A stretch of DNA of 64,000 bases from Shinisaurus crocodilurus (GCA_021292165.1 CM037878.1:257783921-257847920); one strand, 5' to 3'; shown: positions 11,239-23,263, counted from the first letter of the stretch. Translations and numbers: made by a program. Notes: a model not told the origin generated them from the letters alone.

Positions 11239-11640
11239 AGGGATGTACAGATTTTGTTAAATCCATTCCACCTGTGTTTTGCAGATTGTCAGGAGTCTTT
11301 CATTCCATCATCCGCTCGTTGATAGAATCAGATTTTTTTCCCATTTCCCAAACTTGCATTCGTTCGCAGTTGCACAAATTTGCACTTCCAAAAATGCACA
11401 CACACCCCACTGTGTATTTTTACGCTTTAGCCTATGTGGGAAATGCGCATTTTCGGTCAATGGTTTTTTATTTTACTATGACTAAATTTGTGTAAAATTC
11501 CGGAAAGTAAAAAAAACTGGTCCACAAGTCTGTGGAATCCATGCAACTTGGGAAAAGCCAGTCTGCTGAGGAATCCACGGGTTGATTCATAGAAATCTGA
11601 ACTCATCAGAATCTGTTGCAGATTTCTCTGACATCCCTAG
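11239..11640 (+). mobile_element. hAT-like element, AGGGATGT ends
   Basis: 402 bases starting AGGGATGTACAGATT and ending ACATCCCTAG, flanked by TGTATATG and CGTATATG, an 8-bp duplication with one mismatch. Inner segments resemble 18979-19890. No coding frame. Confidence 0.8.
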
Positions 11641-11779
11641 CGTATATGTGTATGAGTGTGGTCCGCAACCACCACCCAACACCACATGCAGTTCTCAGGA
11701 CCATACATATTGCCTCCCCCTGCCTTACACACTTGGGCGGAAGAGGATTCCACCATATTTGCAGGCCATGTGATCGGTC

Positions 11780-12133
11780 TCCACACATACGAACCTGCCC
11801 AAGAGCTTTGCAGCTCTACTTTCGAGGCCATTCTCTCTGTTTCCCTGGCAGCAGATGTATGAGGCGAGTGACCTCCCAAGAGAAGTGTATCTGGCCCCTC
11901 CATTGCCTGCTTTTAGGTGGTCCTTGAAAACACTTCAATTCCAGCTTGGATTTTTCAGATATGACTTCCCTTGATGCGTGTTGCTTTAAAAAAAAATTTT
12001 TTTTTTACTGCACTTAACTATTCTTTTAAATTATTTGATATGCCATCATTATTGTTTACTGTAGTTGAGTGTGAGCTGCCTTTGATATATTTTAGTTCAG
12101 ACTGGCAGCAGAAATTATTGGAATAAATAACAC
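11780..12133 (+). mobile_element. L2-type LINE 3' end
   Basis: C-terminal remnant (LGGPLKTLQFQLGFFRYDFP-like) followed by a T-rich 3' UTR and GTGAGCTGCC..AATAAATAA. 5' limit uncertain. Confidence 0.5.
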
Positions 12134-12224
12134 ATAAATGGACTCACTAACAGAATTCAATCTTGCCTGGGAGTCACTTGTTGGTAGGGCAGCCACTGAT
12201 GCATTGGCAAAAAGAGGAAATGGG

Positions 12225-12463
12225 TATTTATTTATTTATTATATTTATATCCCACCTCTTTTCCTGCAAGGAACCCAAGGCGGCTTACATAATCCTCCTC
12301 CTCCTCTCCATGTTATCCTCACAACAACCCTGTGAGGTAGGTTAGGCTGAGAGTCAGTGACTGGCCCAAAGTCACCCAGTGAGTTTCATGGCCGAGCGGG
12401 GACTAGAACCCAGATCTCCCGAGTCCCAGTCCAACACTCTCACCACTACACCACACTGGCTCT
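12225..12463 (-). mobile_element. Sauria-type SINE
   Basis: Full-length: tail, GGAACCCAAGGCGGCTTACA, GTGAGGTAGGTTAGGCTGAG and the head to CCACACTGGCTCT. Confidence 0.95.
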
Positions 12464-12465
12464 AG

Positions 12466-12822
12466 CCAAAAGAGTGGACAAAAGAGGACACAAATTTGCA
12501 TATGCACATTTATATGTACAGGTGCAAATTTAGAAATAATGACTATAATTTAAACAGAAATACAAGATAACACACCATAGTGGGGAAGACTGACCTGCTG
12601 TGTGCCTGCTCAGGTGACCTGTGCCTGATCAGTCTGCTGTCCAGGTGTTGATGGGCAACTTCAAGGCCTCTGCTGCTCTCCCTCCTTATGGTTCATTGAC
12701 TTTAGACCAGACTTGGACTGGGCAGTCCATCAAATAAAGGACATGTTCAAATAGAGGACTGTCTTCTGCCAGCTTTCCAAAACAGAGGGCTGTCCTATGT
12801 GAAGTAGGACACCTGGCCACCC
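12466..12822 (+). mobile_element. Unclassified element, AGGACACCTGGCCACC end
   Basis: Shares with 13748-14264 the stretch GCAAATTTAGAAATAAT, CAGTCTGCTGTCCAGGTG, GGCAACTTCAAGGCCTCTG and the right end AGGACAC.TGGCCACC. Confidence 0.75.
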
Positions 12823-13040
12823 ACTGTTTCCCTCAGTCCTTGGCATAGACATAACACCCAGTTTAGCCCTTTTCTGGCACACATTTTCCCCAGGGCCTTC
12901 ACATATTTCCATTGCCCAAGTGTGCTTGCAGTTTAGACTCATCCTGATATTCAGCCATGATCTACATTTTCCTGCTATCTGAATCTATTGACTTGTCTAC
13001 ACAGAAGCAAGCCCCACTAAGTTCAGTGGGACTTTCCCCC

Positions 13041-13654
13041 AGGAAAAAAGGTGCAAATGTAAATGTAATAAATAAATAAATAAAGTGTGTATGGGATTGC
13101 AGTGTAAAAGTCACTATTCGACTTATAATATTTTGCAGGATTTTAAATATGTGCAAAATGTCATTGCAGCTCTACTGTCTTCCTCTTCAACCAGACATTT
13201 CCATCCATTGTGTTCCCAGCCTACCTTTTCCAGCTTTGGACATTGGTGGCTTTTGGGTGTGTTCCTCTATTGCCCAGCTGGCATTCTTCAGTTGGGCCAT
13301 CTGCCCTCAATTACATCAAGAAGCAGAAAAGGTTGTTCCTTCATCCAGGCATGAACTGGATACTTAGATAGATACTTAACTCAGCTCTCAAGAGATGTGT
13401 GAAAGAGGAAGGAACCGTCACAGCTTCTGAAGAGTTTCCCATCTGTTGAGCAAGCCAAGCCTTGTAGTATCCATGTGAACTAGACAATCATCACTGTTTG
13501 CCTCTAGCATTCAGGCAGGCCGTGTGGCATTTATGAGATAACCAGGAACAAACAAACAAATGCCTTTTATATGATACAATTACAATTCACTTATTGTTCT
13601 GGGTTTTCTTCTTATTTCCTTAGGGGATGGATACTAGTGTTGTGACATGTTTTT
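13041..13654. other. No recognisable feature
   Basis: An AATAAATAAATAAATAAA tail at 13068-13084 suggests a LINE or SINE end just before, otherwise nothing. Confidence 0.55.
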
Positions 13655-13681
13655 GGCAACACACACACACACACACACACT
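13655..13681. repeat. CA microsatellite
   Basis: About 12 CA units. Confidence 0.95.
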
Positions 13682-13747
13682 GTGGCCAGAAAGCTTATTT
13701 TATACATACTAGCATAAATTGCATAAAATTCTCCAGGATCATATCCA

Positions 13748-14264
13748 GCGTGGCCAATTACACATCACCAAGGAAGAGGAAATGCATTACCAAAAGAAGT
13801 GGTCAAAAGAGGAAATATGTGCTCAGAAAATTTGCACTTGCTAATGTATATGTATAGATGCAAATTTAGAAATAATTACAATAATTCAAATAGAAATAAA
13901 ATGCATCTCACCAGAGGGGGGAAAGACTAAGAGCAAAGGACCTGTCTGCCTGCTCAGTCTGCTGTCCAGGTGCTCAGTGTTGATGAGCAACTTCAAGGCC
14001 TCTGATGCTCTCTCCCTTCTTAGGGTTCTTTAAACTGGACTTGAGCTGAACAGCCCTTTCAACTAGGGATGTCACTGTTCTGTTTTGTTTTGTTTTTGCA
14101 TTCTGGAACGGTGAGCCAGTCTGAGCTAAAGGAGAACATTCGCGAACAGATTCGTGTGAGCCGAACAAGGCGAGTTCGCACTTGCTGAATGGTTCACCAA
14201 AAATTCTCACTTCAAATAGAGGACTATCCTCTGTAATTTAGGACACAATTTAGGACACATGGCC
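13748..14264 (+). mobile_element. Unclassified GTGGCCA-ended element with insertion
   Basis: GTGGCCAATTACACATC at the left and GGACACATGGCCACC at the right are inverted. 14073-14210 (TAGGGATGTCACTGTTCTG to CACCAAAAATTCTCAC) interrupts the stretch that is continuous in the 12466-12822 copy, and resembles the AGGGATGT family. Confidence 0.75.
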
Positions 14265-14372
14265 ACCTGAAGTCTCTTTCACAGACTTTGGGAATGTATC
14301 AGGGCCATCGTTTTCCTAATATGTTCCTGGATGTTCAACTTTACATTTGCTATTTTAGGTGCCTTCTTAGCA

Positions 14373-16553
14373 CAGGGCTGGGGAAACTTTGTCAGTCCAA
14401 GGGCCAAATTCTAATATGGGAAAGGTCTTGAAGGCTGCATTCCATCTGTAGGCGGGGCCAAAGGCGGAGGGGGCAGGTGCAAAATGTGATTCTTACCTAT
14501 TTTAAATATACTCAGAGGTAAGCAGGAGGACATCATCATCATCATCATCATCATCAGGCGATCACTCGTGACCGAATAAGATTGTCTTCCAGGATAAAAG
14601 GAGGAAATTCTAAAGAAGATTGTGTAGGCTCTAGCGATGGGTCTGTAAGTTACTGTGGAGGCCAATTCTAGATCCACACAGCTTCCCACAGTGAGGACAC
14701 AGGTTACCAGATGGAAGATGGTCCTGTAAAGGATTCATTTGACGTGCTTTTCGCTTAGCACGTTTCTCCCTTTCACCTTGCACTCGGGCTTCTTCAAAGT
14801 CCATGGAACCTTTGTGAAAGGCCAACCTCCATTTAGATCGTTCATGGGCCAGAGCTTCCCTGTTTTCGATGTTTATATTGCATTTTTTTAGATTAGCCTT
14901 ATGAACATCTTTAAACCTCTTATATTGTCCACCGATATTCCGCTTTCCATCCTTGAATAAAGTAACTGCTTTGGGAGACGGCAGTCAGGCATTCGAACAA
15001 CATGACCGGTCCACTGAAGTTGGCGTTGAAGGATCATTTTTTCAATGCTAGTAGTCTTTGCTTCTTCCAGTACACTGACATTTATTCGCCTATCTTCCCA
15101 AGTAATTCGCAGGATTTTCCGGAGGCAACGTTGATGAAACCTTTCAAGGAGGTGGAAGTGACGTTTATAGATAGTCCATGTTTCACAGGCATACAATAAA
15201 GTTGGTAATACAATGGCTTCATAAACCAGTGTTTTGGTCTTCTTACAAATATCCCGATCCTCGAACACTCTATGTTTCATTCGAGAAAATGCGAGAAAAT
15301 GCGGCAGTTGTGGAGCTCAAACGATGCTGGATTTCACTGTCGATGTTAGCTGTAACAGAAAGATAGCTGCCAAGATAGAGAAAATGATCGACATGTTCCA
15401 GTATTGTCCCGCCAAGCTGGATAGATGGCATCACCAATGGGTTAGCTTGCACTTGCTGATGAAGCACTTTGGTTTTTTTGATGTTAAGTGAGAGACCAAG
15501 TTTTTTGTATGCTTCTGCAAAAGCATTTAGGATAGTTTGGAGATCATCCTCTGAATGTGCGGAGACCACATTATCATCAGCATACTGAAGTTCCACAACG
15601 GAGGTTGTAATTACCTTACTTTTTGCTTTCAGCCTGCTGAGATTAAAACACTTTCCATCTATTCGATATATAATTCCCACACCAGTGGGAAGTTTCCCCT
15701 CGACAAGATGTAAAACCATGACGATGAAAATAGCAAATAATGTTGGGGCGATAACACATCCCTGTTTAACACCTGATCCCACTTTAAATGGAGCACCATG
15801 AGAGCCGTTGTTGTCCAAAACCGTTGCCGTCATGTTGTCATGGAGAAGTCGCAAGATATTCACAAATTTATTGGGGCATCCAATTTTCATAAGGATAGTC
15901 CAGAGAGCTGTACGGTCTACAGTATCAAAGGCCTTAGCCAAATCGATAAATGCCATCTAAAGGGGTTGATTTTGCTCCCGGCATTTTTCTTGGAGCTGAC
16001 GTGCAGTAAAAATCATGTCTACTGTCCCTCTAGAGGGACGGAAACCATATTGAGTTTCAGGGAGGATCTCTTCTGAAATAGATAGAAGACGGTTTGCGAG
16101 AATCCTAGCAAATATTTTACCTGCGGTTGCTAAGAGAGAAATGCCCCGATAGTTTCCACAGTCTGTTCTATCACCCTTCTTAAAGAGGGTGATAATTATG
16201 GCATCCCTGAAGTCTTCTGGGATCTCTTCTCTTCCTCCACATGTCTAGTAAGCAGGACTGAATCACTCAACAGTACTTTCAAATAGTATCCCGAATACAA
16301 AGCCTCTGCATGTGTACTCAGAAGTAAGGATGAGCAACATCTCTACCAGATGTAAGCAGGACAAGCCTCAGAAGCAAGCAGGACTGAATCATGCAGCAGT
16401 TTCCTCCCCAGGTTTTGCCCCCTGTCCCTGGCAAGGGAAAGCACTGCTGATCAGAGATAAGAGCTTTTCCCTGCCAGGAAAGGGGGCAGGGCCTGCAGAA
16501 GAAGCTGGTGGGCTAGATGGGGAATCCCGCAGGCCAGAGGTTCCCCATTCCTG
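14373..16553. mobile_element. hAT-type element split by a LINE
   Basis: The left end CAGGGCTGGGGAAACTTTGT (14373) and the right end CCCCATTCCTG (16553) are inverted-repeat termini of a family also seen at 37789-38150 and 7560-8203. Flanks TCTTAGCA and CATTAGCA (14365-14372, 16554-16561) agree at six of eight bases, the duplication length of hAT elements. The inside is interrupted by the LINE at 14528-16247. Confidence 0.7.
14528..16247 (-). mobile_element. Non-LTR retrotransposon, ingi/Vingi-like, 5'-truncated
   Basis: Reverse-transcriptase frame on the minus strand: an upstream FRDAIIITLFKKGD / NYRGISLL part (about 16050-16230), AFIDLAKAFDTVDR (15910-15956), GVKQGCVIAPTLF, the catalytic YADD (about 15573-15584), a TGHVVRMPD block and a C-terminal CPHCGKLCGS...HSNLQTHR CCHH-type finger (about 14632-14697). 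A TAG in frame at 15957-15959 and shifts near 15280 and 14900 disable it. The 3' end is a short ATG/ATC repeat. An exact 10-bp duplication GTAAGCAGGA flanks it (14518-14527 and 16248-16257). No endonuclease part is present. Clade assignment rests on motif memory and on the 5' end seen in a related copy at 36708-37160; RTE is the alternative. Confidence 0.85.
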
Positions 16554-16561
16554 CATTAGCA

Positions 16562-17611
16562 GCATAGCCTAACATCATCTTAGGCACATGCCTTCTCCTT
16601 TCCTAGGCCCATGCTTCTCATCATCCTCTTTCCCTAGCCCTACAACCAGCCTTCCCTTCTGTAGGGTCTGAACAGGTCTCTTCAGTAGGCTGTGTGAACA
16701 GCTCAGACAACAGCAACCAGAGATCCTTTGCTTTGGAGGAAATCACATAAGCCAACTCAGTGAAATGTAGCTGGAGAGCCTTCCTACCTGACCCTACTGT
16801 GACATAAAAGTATCTCAGCCAATCACTGCCAGAGGCTTCACCACCATATCAGACTTGCTAGTGTATTACAGTGTCATTTGTGCTTGATCCATCATTTGTT
16901 TTTAATTAGGTAGGAATCTTCTAAACTGAGAAAACCTTTTAATTTTGTTTGGTTTTGATGACAACTAGGCGATTTGACATAGATCAATGAATGGTTCCAT
17001 CCTTCTTTCTTTTAAAAACCCTTTGGGTTTGAAAGTGCATTAAAGACAGTTCCAAACCTTTCAAAACCTCTATGAAGATGAGTGGTAATACTTTTCTTTT
17101 CCCAGTATTTGTGAACTTGTTTCAGTGACAAATCACCAATCAAAACTGAAGCAAGATGATTTTTTCTCTTTTTCTCATTCTTTCCCTCCCTCTCTCTGGC
17201 TGAAATTTATTGAGTAGATTAGAAGCAATCCATCAGAAGCTTTTCCAGACAACTCAGTTTCCCAGGACACATAAATTCAGTGTCAGGCAGTTTTGCACTA
17301 CAACAATTAGCAGTTGCATACATTAAGTATAATGAAAATGGTACATTTACCTTTACTGTTAGTTTTGTACTACATTTATGTCAATATAGTACTCCATGTT
17401 GATATTAAACAGACCAGTGCAAGTGCTTTTGGGAACGACTCTCCCATGTTTCTCTAGACTTGCCTGAGATATACATAAATCAAGTTACTAGTCCACAGTT
17501 TCCAGGAGTGGAAAAAAGTCACAAGCCCAAACTGTCTGGACCTTTTTGCCATTTGTGTTCATTATATGACCATGAGATTGGCTGAAGTAAAGCTTTAAGT
17601 AAACCAGTCCT
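16562..17611. other. Single-copy-looking DNA
   Basis: About 1 kb without recognisable repeats or coding potential. Confidence 0.55.
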
Positions 17612-17812
17612 ATAGACCAGTGGTAGAACATATGGTTTACATGTGGAAGGTTCCAGATCCAGTGCCCAGTATCACCAGTTAGTAGATCTCCATCACCATG
17701 GCTGCAAAAGAGACCTCTGCTTGAGACCTCCAATAGCCACAGCCAACCAGAGAAGACAATACTGGGCTAGGTAGACCAATGATCGGGGGGGGGGGCATCT
17801 TCCTATGTTCCA
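17612..17812 (+). mobile_element. tRNA-derived SINE, second family
   Basis: Head CAGTGGTAGAACATATGGTT, GGTTCCAGATCC, body ACAATACTGGGCTAGGTAGA and tail CATCTTCCTATGTTCC. Confidence 0.8.
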
Positions 17813-17830
17813 GATGGAACTTTTCAACAA

Positions 17831-17902
17831 TGCTACGCTGCCTGGGGCATGCTGGGAGTTGTAGGCCAAAAACATCTGGGGACCCAAGGTTGGAGAACAC
17901 TG
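17831..17902. mobile_element. Half hAT MITE, CAGTGTTCTCC family
   Basis: Only the right arm, GGGCATGCTGGGAGTTGTAG to GGTTGGAGAACACTG, is present. Confidence 0.8.
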
Positions 17903-18978
17903 CAATAGAGAAAGGAGTGGCATCCTCAGAATGTCATCTGCCTTCCCCAGGGACACACAGCCCAACGTTATGGCAATTTATCCAGGATTCATCTATCTTA
18001 ATAGGGTGGATATCTCCTTGGCCACATGAATTAATGAGATTGTACACTACATTTAAAAAGGAATTAAAAAGTATTTAAAGCAAAAGATGTCGCAGCAGTG
18101 TGCTCCACATGTTATCTTTAAAGTGCGCATGAAGAATCACTGCTTTTCCTGTTTACGTAAGTATGCAAAATCTAAAACGTTGTTGGTTGTATGCCTTGTC
18201 ATGAACTTGCCTTATTGCTTAACTTCACTGACAACAAAATTAAGCGTTTTTTTAGGTGCCCTAGCTGATTTTACAAAGCAAATCCCCCAAAGAGTTTATT
18301 ACGGTATGTATGCAAATGTATGCTCTCAAGCCTTGATTTTAATTATTGTCAGAGACACACAATTTCTTTATGAACGCATGTCTTGTTAATGAAATCAGGC
18401 TGCTTTTGGCATGTAGAATATTGGGTTTTTCTAGGTATTAATGTATTTGGTCAAGCAAGGACATTGCATATTGGCAAAAATGTTTGATGTGTGCTGGGAA
18501 TACAGTGAAGGGCTTTCATTGGTACTGCCATTGTCAACATGGGTACACAGGCTACATTTGGGCAGGGTGAGAAATTAATTGCAAATGCAAATTGCAGTGC
18601 TGAGTATAAAAGCAAATCAAGGTTTCGGAGTTCGCTTGCAGGCAATTTCTTAAAATTTATTTAGCTTATTTCCTGGCATGCTTCGGCTTTCCTTTTGTTT
18701 CACATTGAAAACGAATATGTTACAAATGGTAGCTGTAGTCCTTGTGCAGATATTTCACAGAAATTTTTATAAACTCAGGACCAGTGATTAGGACCGAGTT
18801 GTTCCAAAGAACTGTGCCATCAGTTTTATGCTCCCAAAGGGACTTCAGACATGCGTTTCTCAAATAGCACTGCCCCGTGCGACATGGCAAACCACTTTTG
18901 AAGTGAGACAAGTTGTGAAAACTGATTGTGATATAGCAAGGGAACTGGACAGGTAGCAAGATTCCATGCATTGACACG
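17903..18978. other. Single-copy-looking DNA, candidate conserved stretch
   Basis: About 1.1 kb free of repeats. TATGCAAATG (octamer-like, 18307-18316), TTAATGAAAT and TTTTAATTATT words resemble homeodomain and POU sites. No frame is supported. Confidence 0.4.
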
Positions 18979-19890
18979 TAGGAATGCTGGAGAAATCCAC
19001 AACAGATTCAAATCAGTTCGAATGTCTATGAATCCAGGGCTGGCCCTACCACTTCGCAGGTTGATGCGCCTGCATCAGGCAGCAGAATGGGAAGAGTGGC
19101 AAATTGTGCCGCTCTCTGCCGCCCCCCCCCACCAGAAGGGCCTACCAGTGCCTCCCCCCCACCTCCGGTGGGTGCTCTGGAGAGCCCACCAGCTGCTCCC
19201 CCACTGTGGCATTTGCTGCAGCAAGAAAAAAAAATGGCAGAGCTCTCTAGGGCAACCGGCTGGGTGCGCCACCAGCTGCCGCTGGGTTGCCACCACCCGC
19301 CCACCCTACCCACCTGGCCAGCTGCTCCCTCACTTTCTCGGCCAGCCGGCCTGGCTGGCTGGCTGCTCGCTTCTGCTTGCCTGGCCACTCCCACCTTCTG
19401 CCCCAGCTGTGGGGCTCCCGCAAGAGGTCGGCCAAAGTATTTCAAGAGGTCGGCCAACCTCTCATGGGAGCCCCGCGGCTGAGGCACGAGGCAGGAATGG
19501 CCGGGCAGGCAGGAGTGAGTGGCCAGCTAGGCTGGCTGGCCGAGCAAGAGGGTGGGCAGGTGTCAGCAGTGGTACTGACGCTTGCTTGAGGTGGCAAGAT
19601 ATGTTGGGCCAGGCCTGTATGAATCTGACCTGCAGATTCCACAGCAAACTCTCTTTTTCCCTGTCATGCAGATTCCACAGACGTGTGGACTGTTTTTTAA
19701 AAAAAAACTTTGGGGGGGGGATTTGTGTAAATGCCCCTTTGCACTAATGCACATGAGTGCAAGTGGAATGGAATTCTTGTACATCCCTAAAAAATCCAAT
19801 TCCATCAATGAGCAGACGATGAAACAAAAGATGCCTGGCAATCCGCGAAACACAGATGGAATGGATTTAACAGAATCCGTACACCCCTAG
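18979..19890 (-). mobile_element. AGGGATGT-type element split by a hAT
   Basis: After removing the nested hAT, the outer parts match the element at 11239-11640 in reverse (AGAAATC..CAACAGATTC at the left; GTTAAATCC-type complement and ACACCCCTAG at the right). The inside also has a second ACATCCCTA end near 19781. Confidence 0.75.
19035..19617. mobile_element. hAT element, 583 bases, nested
   Basis: Ends CAGGGCTGGCCCTACC and GGGCCAGGCCTG, with an exact 8-bp duplication TATGAATC (19027-19034, 19618-19625). GC-rich inside, no transposase frame: the long open frames here are composition artefacts. Non-autonomous. Confidence 0.9.
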
Positions 19891-20026
19891 TCTGGGCCAG
19901 AACGAGAGGCAGGTAAACATGCGTATTGCAATGGTGAAGAGGAGGAGTAACTCCAGGGGGAGCTCTTGTCAGTGAGCCCCTGCTGGGATATGGGCCCTTG
20001 GCAGGTGCCCCACCACGCCTACCCTT

Positions 20027-20105
20027 CAAGGGCAGCCTTCCACAACCTGGTGCCTTCCAGATATGTCGGACTTCCACTGTCATCATTCCCAGCCAGCATG
20101 GGCAA
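20027..20105. mobile_element. Partial MITE, CAGCCTTCC family
   Basis: Left arm only: CAGCCTTCCACAACCTGGTG to TCATTCCCAGCCAGCATGG. Confidence 0.7.
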
Positions 20106-20515
20106 AAAGAAAGTATATTGGAGGATCAACAGAGGCCTGAAGAACTGGGGAGAAAGAGTGTGATGTGTGGGGTGGGGCGGAATCCACAAGCAGGGTAGGT
20201 AGTTCAGGGGCAATTACTCTAGCTTTATAATCCCAGAATCAATGGCCTGGGACAACAGAGCTGATCAGGGACACCCATGTTTCCAACGAGAAGGAATTCT
20301 GGTGAAGATAGAGCAAAGCAAAATGCATAAATAATCATCCACAATGCAGTTAAAGAAGCAGCCACAGGGAAGCTGTAGCAACTGTAATTGTTGACACAGT
20401 CAATAAAAACATGTCTAAACAACTGACACAATGAAAGCATGCTCTTAATGAGCATGATCCAAGAACAAGGAAATGATCAAGGACAACATTTACAGCTCTG
20501 AAATGGACAGAAGGT

Positions 20516-20557
20516 TCTCTCTCTCTCTCTCTCTCTCCCCCCCTCCCTCCCTCCTTG
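20516..20557. repeat. CT microsatellite and C-rich tract
   Basis: About 11 CT units followed by CCCCCCCTCCCTCCCTCC, a pyrimidine-only tract that could adopt H-DNA. Confidence 0.95.
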
Positions 20558-21536
20558 TCAAGTTGGCTTGCTCATCATTCCCTGACAGGGGTGGCTCTGC
20601 ACCTTGAGTGATATGGCCAGTTTGAATTGCATGTGATGTGTGATCTTGGTGGGCGCTGAACTTTGATCTCTTTACTGTGAAATAATAGAAAAGCTTGAAG
20701 TAGAAGCTTGTTTCTGCGGACTTTGAAGATCAAAAAGGACCTGACAGCACCAAAACTTCACAACTATTGATTTTAATCAACTTCCAATACACTAGACTTT
20801 GAACTGAGCTTCTCTGTTGTGAATTTTGTCATCAGTGCAAGAATGTTCAAGCCCAGTTTTGTATGCATTTGAGACAGCAGCAGGAGTCTTTGCCGCCAAG
20901 TTCAGCTGACATTGGATCAGGTCTTGCAGAATGAGTAGGTGAACAGCTCTCATCTTTAAATTTTGAACATGCTTTCTGTGAATCTGTTGCACTAAAAGGA
21001 GCTCAGAATCAGTAAGCATCCTACCGGAATGAACCACCCTGCACCTGCGTATGGGACATATTAGCAAAACCCATTGTGTTAGATGTCAATAACGGGTTGG
21101 CCATGGGCATCACTTCACCAGGGCACATGTGGCATCTCGGGGCGGGGCTAGCCAGTGTATTCTACAGACCTCCTTCACACATTCAGTACCCACAGGTACC
21201 AAATGAGTGAAGAGACCTAAAATCTATAAGACTTATAGGGGAAACACACAGGGGTGGGGAAGAGCACTCTTCAGATGGCCCATTCATGTCATATGCTTGG
21301 AGCTTTCCTCTTCCTGCCTTTGTTGATCAGAGAAAAAAGAGAACTGGGGTGGGGTGTGTGTTTTGCTTCCAGAAAGACTATGCCCTGGGGAGTTCAATGC
21401 CTGCAGCTACAGGTATCCTCCTCTGCCTTCTTTACAAACCCTGAAGTAACTTGGTCTTGTGGGTTGATAGCTGTGGCAGTGAAGAGACAGGAGCCTTTGA
21501 CCATTAGCTCCCCGAAGGCCAAACATTTCACACATG
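20558..21536. other. No recognisable feature
   Basis: No repeat ends or coding motifs recognised. Confidence 0.55.
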
Positions 21537-21881
21537 GACTGGGTTCAGACAACACGATAACCCACACTCAAGGGCTGAGTATGGATTGAGTGTAGGTTGT
21601 CACTAAACCATGGGTTGTTGTTGAAACATAGGTTATCGTGTTGTCTGAACCCAGCAAAGATAACAAACCATGGTGAACAACACACAGTTCACAGTCCAAC
21701 AACAAACCATGGGTCCTCTTCATGGATTGTTTGTGGTTAAAAACCATGGCTTGTTAGCACAGCTGGGTTCAGAAAACATGATAACGCACATTTCAACAAC
21801 AGCCCATGGTTCAACAACAACCCACACTTGACCTATAATCAACCCTTGAGTGTGGATTGTCATGTTTTCTGAACCCAGTCA
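21537..21881. mobile_element. Palindromic element, GACTGGGTTCAGAC ends
   Basis: Begins GACTGGGTTCAGACAACACG and ends TGTTTTCTGAACCCAGTC. Inside, two further inverted copies of the same termini (about 21640-21655 and 21765-21780) and alternating AACCATGG / CCATGGTT words make several possible hairpins. No transposase frame. No target duplication recognised. Confidence 0.75.
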
Positions 21882-22777
21882 TTGCTTATTCAATACACTG
21901 CTGGGTGCTGAATGGAATTTGAAATCTCACATATAAAATCTGTGTCTTTTATTACAAATCTTGTGTTGGCAAAGCTCTTTAATTTTGTTTTACTTCAAGA
22001 CCTTGTGGTAGGGAATCTAGTGAAGAGTTCTTTAAGCCTCTGTTTGAGCTAAAGAAACATCACAGTATTAGGCAATGAAGGTGATTAAAATTTAACAATA
22101 CTGTCAAGTAAAATAAAATGAGTTCTTCACAGAAATTTGTGCTTGCCAGGTGCCTGAATTGGAAGAGGCAGAGAATCCTTTCATCCATTGGTGTGAATGC
22201 TTTATGTCCTACCTGAAATTATGCTTTGGTTTTTGCACACAACATGCAGAGTTATTATCAAAAGAAAAGGTGAAAAGATGCACATATTTCACAGTAATAT
22301 GTGAAGCAGAGGAAAGAGAAGCTATGTGATAAATAGCACCACTTAAAGAGTGTTTTCTTCATTCTTGGCATATTGTTGTCATTGTGCTTAACAAAGAACT
22401 TGATTCTCCTTAGCTTCCAGTTTGTGCTCTGGACATTAATGGCATGGCCTCCAGCTCCCTGCAAATGCTACCCAGAGGGCCAGGAGGCCCTGACGAATGG
22501 GGTGAGCTGTGGTGTGTGTGGGGGGAGGGGGATCCCTGAAAATTGGGTGGAGGCACCTTCCCTGAGCAAAGCCCTTCTGTCCATGGAAGGCGATCCTGTA
22601 TCTTTTAGTAAGAGGCACAGGTTTTAGCTATGGTTTCAAATTCCATGATATAACTGGCCAAAGCTCTGATCCAGCGCAAACTCATTGAAATCTTTACGGT
22701 TGTCTCTTGCTGATGCGCACTCTTTTTCCAAGTCTCTCTATAAGCACTGCTCTGTCTCTAGCAATATAGAGTGACAG
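21882..22777. other. No recognisable feature
   Basis: No repeat ends or coding motifs recognised. Confidence 0.55.
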
Positions 22778-23263
22778 AGGAGGTGATCACTCATGACCGA
22801 GTAAGATTGTCTTCCAGGATAAAATTACAAAAAGAAAATTATATAAAGAGGAAGTTGTATAAAATTGTGTGGACTCTAGCGATGGGTCCGTAAGTGACTG
22901 CTTCCCACAGTGAGGACACAGGTTACCAGATGGAAGATGGTCCTGTAAAGGATTCGTTTGACGTGCTTTTCACTTAGCACGTTTCTCCCTTTCACCTTGC
23001 ACTCGGGCTTCTTCAAAGTCCATAGAGCCTTTGTGAAAGGCCAACCTCCAGTTACAGCGTTCATGGGCCAGAGCTTCCCAGTTCTTGATGTTTATATTGC
23101 ATTTTTTTAGATTAGTCTTAAGAACATCTTTAAACTTCTTATACTGACCACCAATATTCTGCTTTCCATCCTTGAGTTGGGAATAAAGTAACTGCTTTGG
23201 GAGATGGCAGTCAGACATTCGAACAACATGACCGGTCCATTGAAGTTGGCATTGAAGTTGGCA
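22778..23263 (-). mobile_element. 3' fragment of the ingi/Vingi-like LINE
   Basis: Shares the GATCACTC.TGACCGA.TAAG 3' end and the frame HERCNWRLAFHKGSMDFEEA with the 14528-16247 copy, and stops after the QWTGHVVRM block. 5'-truncated at about 23263. Part of the CCHH finger segment is missing near 22895. Confidence 0.85.

Noticed and set aside
18971..19747. 258-codon open frame rich in P, A and G
   Set aside because: It runs through the GC-rich hAT at 19035-19617 and across its target duplication into another element. Open frames of similar length occur on the other strand and in other phases, and no domain is visible.
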